Shown here: one piece after another, positions 9,990 to 18,961 of the stretch
Numbering within the stretch: position 1 is the first letter of the stretch
Layout: every line of letters starts with the position of its first letter
From: Gonapodya sp. JEL0774
Lineage: Eukaryota > Monoblepharomycota > Monoblepharidomycetes > Monoblepharidales > Gonapodyaceae
DNA length: 18,961 nt
Assembly: GCA_027604505.1 (NCBI GenBank)
Contig: JADIIX010000257.1
Location: 1 to 18,961, forward strand
Direction: 5' to 3'
Notes under the pieces: model-generated
What the model saw: the letters and a program-made list of their open reading frames with translations, nothing else
Databases searched by the model: none
What the model was told of the DNA's origin: nothing
Position numbers and translations under genes: made by a program

Positions 9990-10531
9990 AGCCGGGAAAT
10001 TAGTGAATCAGTACTAGAAAGATGCGTAACTCAAGAGATACGGGAATGGCGATGCAATTTTGGGGTCTTTTATCAAGTTCGGCGACTGGGCGGAGACCCA
10101 GATGCTCCGGTTCGTTGTTTCACACACGCACCAAAGCAACAAGTCAGAAGGACCTTGATCGCTCTCTCTTCCACATAAGGAGTTTAGACTTGACCGTATA
10201 TCTTACGCGAGTGTTTTCTGAGAGGGTTGAGTCGTCCGACAAAGTGTGAAAGGATGCATGAGCCCGTTTCGAGTGAGAGGAACATTACATGGACAAGATG
10301 AGAGCACGATGAAGAACGTTCAACAAAAGTTAGGTGCTCTTTGTCTGTAGATACTAAAAGCTGACAAGAAGTGCAATAATTAATCTAAGACTGAGGAGAA
10401 GAGTCAAGTTCATTTTTTTTTTTTGGTGTGATCAAGCGAGAGCCAAACCATTCTTCGGCGCAACTCTCAAAGCTCCGCGCTCTTTCCCCAGTCATCCCTC
10501 CTTAAGCTCACAGGAGTTTCGACTGCTGACC
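9990..10531. promoter_or_regulatory. Shared divergent promoter region of P450 and eIF2A
   Basis: 542 bp separate the two start codons. The region holds a 12-nt T tract at 10413-10424, about 108 bp upstream of the eIF2A start, which is the sort of poly(dA:dT) element that disfavours nucleosomes in fungal promoters. No convincing TATA box or specific factor site was identified. ORFs crossing this stretch on the plus strand lack coding features. Confidence 0.5.
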
Positions 10532-12991
10532 ATGGCCCGGGTTCAACTCGCTTGTGAGCGGCATATCAACGTTTACACCGTGTTTCGAATGATGCCCTCA
10601 TACTACTATTGTCGCACTTTGCCAGACCGGTCGGCTGCTGGCTTGATCGTCGCGAGTGGTCCGCCTGACGGAAACCCTTTGGAGGGATTCGAAAGGTGAG
10701 GGCCAACGTAATTCAGTTCTCTTCAGCAATTCCACGGCCAGATACACTCAGTTTACTCTATTGAATTCTCATAATATTCGCTACCAGGCCTCAGGGAAAT
10801 ATCCGGACGTTTCAGTACAGCCCGGATGGATCACGTTTGGCGTGGATTGGACCTGAAGGGTGAGCTCTCTGATTCTTGCTCCACGCCGTTTCTCAAACTC
10901 AACCTCCAGCCACCTTACGCCACTGGTGACTGATTTTGCTTGGCTACTCCGACTGACTAAAGAGTCCGAATAGTGAACGCCACGACTGGCGCGGTTCTTC
11001 GCGACATCCCGAACAAAACCATTATGGAAATTGGATTCTCTCCAAAGGGGACCTTTATTTCCACTTGGGAACGCTACCAGAAGCCAGCAAGTGACGACGC
11101 ACCTGCCCATCGCAACCTTATCATTTGGGACGTCTCATCTGGGCAGGAATGCAATTCATTCACCTCGAAGATTTTGCAGTCCAACTGGAACGTGAAATGG
11201 ACGGACGACGAGCGGTACTACGCTCGGCTGGTCACCGGGGAAGTTCAATTCTACAGCACCTTGAACAATGTCCCGGCGTCCGGAGATGCGCCTGCTGCCG
11301 TTCCTGTCGCTATTCGTATCAAACTGGACAATGTTGCAGACTTCTCTATCGCTCCGGTATCATACAACCCCTCTGTTGCTGTATTTGTTCCCGAGAAAAA
11401 GGGCCAGCCAGGCTCCGTCAAGATCTTCTCTCTGGCGACAGCTGCAACCAACTCCAATCCCGTTGCCTTGGCTGCCAAGACCTTTTTCAAAGCCGAGAAA
11501 GCTCAGTTCTTTTGGAATGGCGTCGGGTCCGCGGTGTTGGTGCTGACCCAGACCGAGGTAGCTTCAGGCAACGGCAACTACTATGGTGATACTGCTCTTT
11601 ACTATCTCTCGAACAATGGGAAGTTTGACACTCGAGTCGCTCTTGGTGAGTAAATCTTCCTTTAGGAGCTCCATGTTCCTGCATTTTAATTTTTCGGCGA
11701 GCTTCGTCTCACATTTGTGTCTTTCATCCGCCTGGCAGATGATGACGGCCCCATCCATGACGTCCACTGGCACCCAAACTCGGGGGAATTTGTCGTCACC
11801 TACGGTCGCATGCCCTCCCAAACAACCCTCTTCAACCCTTCTTGTCAGCCCGTCTACTCTTTTCCCCGACATCACCGGAACTTTGTCCGGTATAGTCCTA
11901 ACGGCCGATTGATCTGCATTGCGGGCTTTGGCAATTTGGCAGGTGACATGGACTTCTACGATCGTCGCACCCTGAAGACACTGTCTTCTGTCCATGCTCC
12001 CAACTCAACATCAGCGTCGTGGTCCCCGGATGGTCGGTACATGCTCACGGCGACATTGACGCCTCGTCTGCGTGTAGACAACGGATATCGCTTGTGGCAT
12101 TACACGGGTGTCGTAGTGGATAAGAAGGACGTGAACGAAATGTACCAGATTTCATGGAAGCCGGACGCTTCGGTAGGACGGTGGCAGGACGCGAGCACCA
12201 GAGATCTCAGCCCTCCACCGAAGGGTGTTGAGGAACTGCACGGTGAGAATGGTGTGCATGCCAACGGCAACGGCGCTTCTGCGGCCTCGCCAGCCAAGCC
12301 TGTCCGCCCTGCGGGTAAATATATTCCCCCAGGTGCCCGGGATCGGGACGCGGCCAGTGCTGGTGTATTGTACGGCAGACGAGAGGATGGTGGACTCCCC
12401 GGTCTCGCGGGACTGGAGCAGCACCTGGAGAGGAACGCCGGTGGAGGGCAAAGAGATGTACCTGGTTATGGAAGAGAGGCCAGGCAGGGCCAGGGCCAAA
12501 ACCAAGGTCAAGGTGGACAAGGCAAGCGTGAACGCAATCCGTACCAAACCGGACAGGGTGCTTCTGGAGGTGGCGGCGGCGGTCGAGGAGGAGCTCAGGG
12601 CGGGGGCAGGCAAGGAAACCGGAATAACCAACCCCCGCCACCCAGTGCTCCCACTGGAGCGAACGGATTCTCGAGCGAGTTGCCAGCCAACGGGGTTCCT
12701 GCTATGCCTGCTCCGCAACAGGTGGCAAAAGACCCAGCTGTGGCTGAGGCTGAGAAAAAACTGAGGGTGGTGCAAAAGAAGCTCAAGGAGATCCACGATT
12801 TGAGGGCCAAGATGGCTGCGGGACAGAAATTGGAGTTAACCCAGGTGAGTCATGCTTTATTCGCTGGAAGAATCTTTCTAACACGACAATCCTGACACAA
12901 GATATCCAAAATGGAGAAAGAAGCTGATTTCCTACTCGAACTCGAATCCCTCACTGCGGGCATGAAAAAGCTCGTCTCCTCCTTCACGTGA
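10532..12991 (+). CDS. eIF2A: Eukaryotic translation initiation factor 2A
   Basis: Monomeric cytosolic factor that can deliver Met-tRNAi to 40S subunits in non-canonical initiation; it is distinct from the eIF2 alpha subunit. Five exons join in phase: 10532-10695, 10788-10859, 10963-11645, 11739-12844, 12902-12991, giving 704 aa. The start lies in CTGACCATGG. A WD-type beta-propeller covers most of residues 35-455, with hallmark pieces F-Q-Y-S-P-D-G-S-R-L-A-W, I-G-F-S-P-K-G-T-F-I-S-T-W-E-R, H-W-H-P-N-S-G-E-F and W-S-P-D-G-R-Y-M-L-T-A-T. A K-Y-I-P-P-G-A-R motif follows near residue 500. Then come a Gly/Gln/Arg-rich disordered segment (about 540-610) and a charged C-terminal helical region (about 637-704) likely to form a coiled coil. 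The third exon uses acceptor CTAAAG at 10962, required to hold the frame. The first 35 residues are not conserved enough to confirm the start. Confidence 0.92.
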
Positions 12992-13344
12992 CGGTAATAT
13001 CACGGCATCCGCGTCTCGGACCACCTCAACTTGTCCCGCATGCACCTTTTGGCATCGGTATCACACTCAAATATCGGAAATTGAATATGGTTGTGCATGT
13101 AACTGATACAACTAGATATGCGTTTGCCGTGACCGGCTTGATGAAGTTCTATTATAAACCCACACATCTCTCGTATTTATACTCGACCAAGGATGGTATT
13201 ACGGTGAGCCCAGTACAAGCCCACTTCATGTAATGAGTATATCATCAATGAGGAACAGCGAAGCTCCATCCTTTTATCACCAATGGAACAGCGCCACAGA
13301 ACCTAGTCTACGTGAATAGTTCATATAAACAAACCACTAAATGT
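12992..13344. other. Convergent 3' spacer between eIF2A and ZFPL1
   Basis: 353 bp lie between two facing stop codons. It should contain both 3' UTRs. No gene, RNA fold or repeat was recognised. An open frame at 12988-13233 overlaps the eIF2A stop and has no family features. Confidence 0.5.
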
Positions 13345-15527
13345 TCACACCCTGCCCCCGACACCCCCTTTTGCAGCCATCTCTTGCGCCTGCTGGGCTC
13401 CCACTGGTGCTCCCGGCTTAGCTTTGGTCACGGGCACGGCGGCGAGAGGAGTGGTAGGGACTGTATCCGCCGAAACGTAGCGGTAGACAACGTAGATGAG
13501 AAGGAGGAGCACTAATGCGGTGACGAGGCGGCGAAGAGGAAGACGGCGGGGAAAGTAGTCGCTGAGTAGGGCAGTGATTGTGGAGTAGAGAGTGTGGTGA
13601 AGGGGGTGGTATAGACAGATTGTCAATAGCAGATCCGTCAATCCAAGATTTTCGAATATCACCACCCACCTTAGACTCGCCCAAGACTTCCCCGCCGTCT
13701 TTCCATACTTATCGTCGTCAGCGTCTCGACCGTCGCGCGCAGGGCGGGATCGGCGAGGCCCTGTGTACGTGCACCCAAGGAGATGAGTAACAGTTGCAGC
13801 GGAAGAGTTTAGGCGGACCGATGGAAAGAAAAGGAGGGAGGATGACCAGGGTGCGTCTCCCACGGTTGGGGTTGACGTTTGCAAGTCTGCCCAACTTCAG
13901 GCAGTTCCCCCACAAAAACATCTTCACATCCATCCCCTGCTCCGAACTCAGTCCAAACCTCAACATCACAGTACCCACCTCCGTCTCCAACAGTAACGGC
14001 CACGTCTGCCACCCCAGTAGCCCCACCGTTCGCAATCCCCACACTCCCGATTCCGCTAACGGGTGCGTCTACTAGTCCTCCACCCCCACTCCGCACCGTA
14101 GGCGACGTCAGACCAACCGAGCCTTGTCCCGCCGCAGAGGCCAGATTCGAGGTGTGCACTTGTGCTTGTCCCCCAATGCCGCCCGCACCTGCCGCGGGAG
14201 GCACGTGAGTGGATATGGACATGTCGGATGGGGGCAGGGGTGGGAATGCGGATCCCAGAGTGGGAGATGACGGGGGGGATGCGGTGGAGGGTTGAAGGGA
14301 AGGTGAGGACGGAAGGGCAGGAGGCTGGGAAGCAGCAAACAAGTTATCACTCTGGGAAGCCAAACCAGTAATTCCTCTCCAATCGCGTAACCGGTCCCAA
14401 CCATCTCTATTCCACCCACACAAAGCTCAGCTTTGATCCACTTGACTTCATCTACTTCGTGTTTGCCTGAATTTTGCCTACAGTGATCCCGTTTCTGCTT
14501 TTCCTTCATTCTAAAGCCCCCCCGATGCACGATTCACGGCTGGGAGTCTCAACTCACCGCCCTCGGCATCACGTGCTGTGCCCACTTTGCTTCAGTTAGT
14601 CTCTTCCTCAGTAAGTCTGCGATGGGGCTTGCTGACGTGGCAGGCGGGATGAGTGGGGTCTTGCAAGTGGGGCAGGCGTAACCTGCCGGTGCGGTGTTGT
14701 CGGGAAGAGAAGCGCAGAGCTCGTCAAGGCAGGCGGCGTGGAAGAGATCTGCGAAAAATCGAGAATGGAGGAGGAGGATGGGCGATCGACGGTGGCGGTT
14801 GTCAAAGGAAGGAGGACACATTGTGGATCTGTTTTTAACCCCGCGCAACCCATATTCAACAAACTCCCCCATCAAAATCGATCAAGTAGACTATGCTCTT
14901 TCTACTGAATATCATGCCGTCCACGGTCGTGCATTCCCTGGTCGGTGCCACTGGTCGGTGCCGACACATCCACGAATGTCCAACGTCCAATTTCGTGTCG
15001 AGTGATTCGATGACTCCACCAGTCGCTCATCCTCGTCACCACCGACATATCTCACCCATATCACATACTCTCTCGAAACAATAGTAGACTCACCCAAGCA
15101 GGTTAACCTGACCAATTCGCCCTCATCGAGACTGCTCTTACAAATGCCACATGCGGGCTCGTACTCCGAGTCTTGGAGCCAAGCGAGATATGAGCGAACA
15201 ACGCACTTAAGTGCAATAGAGTAGGAAATCGGTTATTCGAGTAACCGGGTGAGCGTGTTTGCGAGTGTGAGTGACAATCTGTCCGGGTAATGCATAAACG
15301 TACCCGCTGATGTTCAGTAACGATGCAGTTCTCGCACACGTTTTTTCTGTGCTCGAAGCAGCTGTTGATTGAGTGAGCAGTTGGTTGGTGGCGGTCCAAG
15401 GAGGGAGGTGGACATCCGAAGGTCGATCAAAAGAGAGCTGGAGGGATGAATTGAATTTACCCACACCCAGCGAGAGATGGCGCACGCACAAAAGATTCGT
15501 CACGCGTCTGCATTTGCACAGACCCAT
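13345..15527 (-). CDS. ZFPL1: ZFPL1-family Golgi membrane protein (B-box/RING-like zinc fingers, C-terminal anchor)
   Basis: Seven exons were read on the minus strand: 15527-15490, 15361-15304, 15205-15094, 14748-14558, 14351-13979, 13760-13670, 13561-13345, giving 359 aa. The N-terminus begins M-G-L-C-K-C and, after splicing, reads V-T-N-L-F-C-F-E-H-R, then C-E-N-C, a B-box-like module characteristic of ZFPL1. A RING-like domain follows with C51-x2-C54, C68, H73, C76 and C95-x2-C98, including the family signature D-N-T-A-P-A-G-Y. Residues about 134-258 are Ser/Pro/Gly-rich. D-A-D-D-D-K-Y precedes a transmembrane helix at about 300-316 and a short tail. In animals ZFPL1 is a cis-Golgi tail-anchored protein that binds GM130 and supports ER-to-Golgi transport; the same role is inferred here. 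Introns are long for this locus (98-345 nt). The boundaries of the low-complexity exon (14351-13979) are the least certain. Confidence 0.85.
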
Positions 15528-16226
15528 TGCAGGTGTCGATGGCGGTTATATGATTCTCGGTTGTCAAACGAGCCCGAGCAATCCTTGTCGAACTTGGAAA
15601 AAACAGTCACGGGGAGGATGAAGGCAGTCTCGATTGAGAATCTGAAAAGTGGGCGAACTTCGAAAGTTGGAATCTGGAGTTTCCTCGAGAGTTCGACGGC
15701 GCGGGTGCGTTGGATTCAGCCTTGCAGCCAAACTCTCTGAACCCCCTCCCCCCCCCGGCCCCTTTCCCCCTCCGCCCCACTCCCCCCCCCCCATGTTCTT
15801 GCCTTCTCTAATGCATTGCATGCCCGCATACTTTTAGTTGTAATACCATTCTTCCTTTACAAATACCCTCATCCAACCCGTCAAAGAATACTGAATACCA
15901 ATACCCCTGCATCGCCTGCCAGACACAGACACGTTATGGCACAGTACTTTATGACAAACTAGCTTTGCCATTCTTCACGCCTTCTACTGGATTGTTTGGG
16001 GCGTTCTGTATGGATTATGTCGGAGACGTTGGCAATTGACGGTGAATGTGATGAACTGAGACAGAGCAAAGGGAGGATGGAGAAGACGGTAGATAAGGGG
16101 TGTCCAGGAGAGAGGGAGGAATCGTGGCGAGGATTGAGTGAAAGAAAAGGAGGAATGAGCTGGGTAGGATTCGAGTTGGTGAGATGACAGGGACAGTGTT
16201 GATGGCGGAGATTGGAGATGGAGCGC
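15528..16226. promoter_or_regulatory. ZFPL1 upstream / ERV14 downstream region, no gene seen
   Basis: 699 bp between the ZFPL1 start and the ERV14 stop, both on the minus strand. It contains the C-rich tract at 15742-15792 and a purine-rich plus strand at about 16055-16170, which is pyrimidine-rich on the transcribed side. ORFs here are short and follow the skewed composition rather than any protein family. Confidence 0.5.
15742..15792 (-). repeat. Low-complexity G-tract (C-tract on plus strand), G-quadruplex-capable
   Basis: The plus strand shows C runs of 5, 9, 4, 5, 4 and 11 bases within 51 bp, separated by 1 to 5 bases. On the minus strand, which is the coding strand of ZFPL1, these are G runs 215-265 bp upstream of the start codon. 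At least four runs of three or more G with short loops satisfy the usual G-quadruplex pattern. Confidence 0.75.
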
Positions 16227-17891
16227 TCAGTCGTTGAGGAGACCCAAGATCATTCTGAGGATTGGATCAAGAAGAAATAGCAGAGTGATGTGGGGAGGTG
16301 AACAGAAGATTGTAAATGAGAGTTGGTAACAGGAACAAAACTGACTACCAACGCCTGTCCGCTCGCGTGACTGTGCAGTTGCGCAAACAGCGTCCCATCG
16401 AAAATGCACCGTGTCCAGATCCGAAGACATTGGGAACGACGTGAGAAGCGACGGCTTCCACACGATTGCGAGAGTTACTGTTCACCAACTCTCGTAACCC
16501 CATTCCAGTAAATGTGAGCCACTCGCTGATCCATTCTCCAGCTTCGCGCGGTCCGCGAAAACCCGACATCCTCGCTCAACCCACCGGTAGAGGTAGTAAA
16601 AGAAACTCAGCAAGTAAAACGCAAGCTTGATGAAGCACTCGCGCTTGTGCGAAGGCAACGTCCGAAAGATTTCTGTAGCGTCGTAGACATGCTTTTGGTT
16701 GATATACCTGTTCGCGTAAGTGGGGGAAGAGCAAGGGACAATTATTGAAGGAATCGTGAATGGGGACGAGCCAACCGGTTTGAGGAGAACGAACAGCCCC
16801 TCACGTCGTGGCTCCCAAACGTGTGCCCAACCTGCCATTCTGCCTTCAGGCGTCATCTCGGCTCTAATTGACAAATCCTGCACCAGCGTCATACTGTACT
16901 GCAATCCACATCACGCAAATCCTGTCCGCATCCATCTCACTTGTTCCACCTATCGTACATTTTCCAGTCATTCCTCTCAAGGGTTTAACATCAACGCTCA
17001 CTTATTCACATGATACGCCACCAATGGCGCATTTAGTATGAACGCTATCCAACTCCCACTCCCCAAGAACAGAACAGTGAGGAACGCGTGTGCCGCCATC
17101 TCTGGAACCACAAATTGATTGAGTTTGGAGCAGAGGTCAATTGGGTTGACGTAGTCCAATTCAAGATCGGAGAACATGATTATCTGGGAGGTGGGGTAAG
17201 GTTGGAAGCCGGCCGAGTGAGTTGTTGCGAGAACATGGAGAGTTGAAACGGAAGACCAGAAGGCAAAGCGCTGAATTCTCTTGCACACCTCGGTATGAAC
17301 CAGGCAGACCGCTAGTGATTCGAAAGTGATGAGCCTCGCCGTGTTTTCCCGGGCCGTTTTTGGCTCTGGAAACTGGGGGACGAACCCAGAACAACATCCG
17401 CCATCACGTACTCCCACGTTCTGGTCATACCCCGAGACTCCATTCAATTCAATTTACACGCCACGGCTGGTCCAGATTGCGATTTTTCCAGCATCGCAAA
17501 ATTGAATTGACAACTTGGCACACGGGAAGGAACAAGCCCCCAGCCTCCTAAGTTGTGGCGGATGCCCACGAATCTGGCTCCATGAGGACAGAAAAAATCC
17601 ATCGATTCGCTCCTGGCCGCGTGGCTGTCTTATTGCTACTTGGGCTGTGATTCAACCGCATTCCAGCCTTGCGATAATTGGGTACGTATTGCATTAGTGC
17701 CGGGTACTCACGAAAAACACCATGGCAAACAGCAATATAGCGGCCATAATGACAGCGAAAAGGAAGAGACCTGGGGGGTGTTGCGGGTACCATAGGGCAG
17801 AATGAGAGGATCGCAGGTTTGGGCACGGAATGTAAATCAGCGGGTTTATACAAGAGAGGGCCGACCGACCTGCTTCGCCGAAGAGAGCCAT
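16227..17891 (-). CDS. ERV14: Cornichon / Erv14 family ER-export cargo receptor
   Basis: COPII adaptor that packs transmembrane cargo into ER-derived vesicles. Five exons were read on the minus strand: 17891-17870, 17770-17712, 17183-17002, 16707-16585, 16254-16227, giving 137 aa, the usual length. The start is M-A-L-F-G-E-A, followed by a first hydrophobic segment running into [22 protein letters not shown] is the conserved loop, then membrane segments around 55-82 and 115-134, with the family signature D-A-T-E-I-F-R-T-L before H-K-R-E and the end [10 protein letters not shown]. All phases join exactly. The usual Trp after the N-terminal G-E-A is replaced by Gly. Three introns are much longer than elsewhere in the window (528, 294 and 330 nt), and one is 99 nt. 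It lies upstream of ZFPL1 on the same strand. Confidence 0.93.
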
Positions 17892-18921
17892 CGTTGGGGT
17901 GATGCTTCAAGTCGTGTGAGAATGAAGGAAATATGGTTTTGGCGGTCCTTGGAGCATCATTCCTCACTGGCACCAACCGGCAAACCCCACCAAAACAAGA
18001 AAGTATTGAATTGGAACGAAACGATATCGAGCAAGAGGGCGTCAATACCTCTATACATGGATGTTCACATAGACAGATTTAAGACAGATTTAAGCTTCCC
18101 AATCAGCAACCGCGACAGCTCAGCACACTGCTCATGCAAGCGCGCTTCTTGCAACTACTCTTGGCGCAAATCATTTTATATAGGTGATGGATCAGTCTCA
18201 ACGGCTGGTGGACCTCCCTCCGACACCTTAAATTTCGTTGCCAAAAAAGAAATCAATTTCTCTATTCTCATCACGAAGGACGATCGGAGTTTGTGAAGAC
18301 GTTTGAAAACTGTCGCTGGCTTCTTAGCGCCAAAGCTCCCCCCGCTCTCATGAACGGAATGCCCCTTTTGGCAGTCCGACAGGAGAGAACCAGAAGCACC
18401 TCCACGCGGGACTTTCATTATCGATGTGCAGGCAATGTGTGTTTGAAGTTATGTGTGGACCGTCTGGAACTTTGGAAGTGTCCAATTACACTGGAAACTC
18501 CCAAACATCACTTCTGGGAGGGGAACCAGAACTCGACGAGAGCTCACGCGAGCAGGCGACCAAACTCATATTTTTGGTATGACGTCTTAGTGATTTTCAG
18601 ATGTTTATTTCTTCTTTTCAGCTCGGAAATCGCGTTTCACTGATGCGAAGACTTGTGCAAAAATCTCCGACACTTGTGCCACAACCCATGGAGAACAAAA
18701 CTCGGTTGCACGCAATTTCGTAATCTTTGGGCAACTCCGTTCATCTTGCACATGTTCACCGGATTCCCAAAACCAGTTCACCCCAGTCCACCAAACTACG
18801 GATCTGGCTCAATCTCGCAAGGACATTCTTCGGATCAGGAACTTGTGCTGTGTCCATTTATTGCAACCCAACGACTGGCCAAACCGGTCGCTGTGCCCAC
18901 CCCCCGCATCTGCACTCGGCA
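17892..18921. promoter_or_regulatory. Divergent upstream region between ERV14 and the GST-like gene
   Basis: About 1.03 kb with no convincing gene. Frames at 17802-18296 and 18293-18643 (plus) and 18176-18418 (minus) lack motifs and compatible splice structure. An 11-bp tandem duplication is at 18071-18092. Both flanking genes are transcribed away from it, so it should carry their promoters; no TATA or named factor site was confirmed. Confidence 0.45.
18071..18092. repeat. Two-copy 11-bp tandem duplication
   Basis: The unit AGACAGATTTA occurs twice, directly adjacent, at 18071-18081 and 18082-18092, and is followed by AG. It lies in the ERV14/GST-like intergenic region and is probably a replication-slippage duplication. 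Confidence 0.8.
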
Positions 18922-18961
18922 ATGCCAGCCCTCACGCTCTACGGCTCCCCCTGCTCGCATT
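18922..18961 (+). CDS. Probable glutathione S-transferase, N-terminal fragment
   Basis: The last 40 bases encode M-P-A-L-T-L-Y-G-S-P-C-S-H before the window ends. A start codon followed by a short beta strand and L-Y-G-S-P is the typical opening of the thioredoxin-like domain of fungal glutathione S-transferases, where the residues after S-P contribute to the glutathione site. Only 13 codons are visible, so this is a tentative call; other thioredoxin-fold proteins could begin similarly. It is 3' truncated by the window edge. Confidence 0.45.
   Translation, partial: MPALTLYGSPCSH

Noticed and set aside
9849-10178. Plus-strand frame of 109 codons
   Set aside because: It overlaps the P450 N-terminal exon in antisense and runs into the divergent promoter, with no family features.
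12152-12796. Minus-strand open frame of 214 codons, and neighbouring plus-strand frame at 12225-12764
   Set aside because: Both are shadows of the GC-rich, low-complexity C-terminal part of eIF2A, whose frame is supported by family motifs and phase-correct exons.
13794-14208. Plus-strand Pro/Thr-rich frames
   Set aside because: They are antisense to the Ser/Pro/Gly-rich exon of ZFPL1; the composition produces open frames on both strands.
17325-17331. GTGATGA resembling a snoRNA C box within the ERV14 intron
   Set aside because: It lies on the strand opposite to ERV14 and no D box (CTGA) with flanking stem was found downstream at suitable distance.
18293-18643. Plus-strand frame of 116 codons between ERV14 and the GST-like gene
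   Set aside because: No domain, no convincing start context and no joinable exons. It was left as intergenic.

Overview
The window looks like nuclear DNA of a filamentous basidiomycete, probably an agaricomycete. The genes are densely packed on both strands and broken by many short GT-AG introns, mostly 55-100 nt. The recognisable proteins are eukaryotic secretory-pathway, translation and cytochrome P450 proteins of fungal type. No bacterial, phage or CRISPR features were seen. All exon maps were built by hand from splice consensus, phase continuity and family conservation. They are gene models, not transcript evidence.

Layout. 1-2.5 kb is AT-richer, poorly recognisable sequence: an unknown, apparently broken coding region (2-790), an orphan 159-codon ORF (786-1265) and a decayed coding remnant with in-frame stops (about 1727-2470). 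2858-5604 (+) is a complete 19-exon KEX1-type serine carboxypeptidase with signal peptide, catalytic triad, membrane anchor and acidic tail. 5876-7689 (+) is a 5-exon protein whose C-terminal C3HC4 RING finger appears only after the last intron is removed. 9989-7829 (-) is a full-length membrane-anchored cytochrome P450. 10532-12991 (+) is eIF2A. 15527-13345 (-) is a ZFPL1-type Golgi RING/B-box membrane protein. 17891-16227 (-) is a cornichon/Erv14 ER-export receptor with unusually long introns. The right edge (18922 onward, +) carries the first 13 codons of a probable glutathione S-transferase.

How the genes relate. KEX1 (late Golgi processing), ZFPL1 (cis-Golgi integrity) and Erv14 (ER-to-Golgi cargo export) are all secretory-pathway genes within 15 kb, interspersed with a P450, a RING protein and eIF2A. 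No co-regulation is demonstrated. P450 and eIF2A are divergent and share a 542-bp upstream region. RING/P450 and eIF2A/ZFPL1 are convergent pairs with short 3' spacers.

No new defence or mobile system was found. The most notable observations are a predicted 10-nt micro-exon followed by a GC-AG intron in KEX1, a 10-codon uORF whose stop overlaps the KEX1 start codons, a G-quadruplex-capable tract upstream of ZFPL1, a stop-free 66-nt intron in the P450, the RING domain hidden by an intron, and the decayed family at the left edge.
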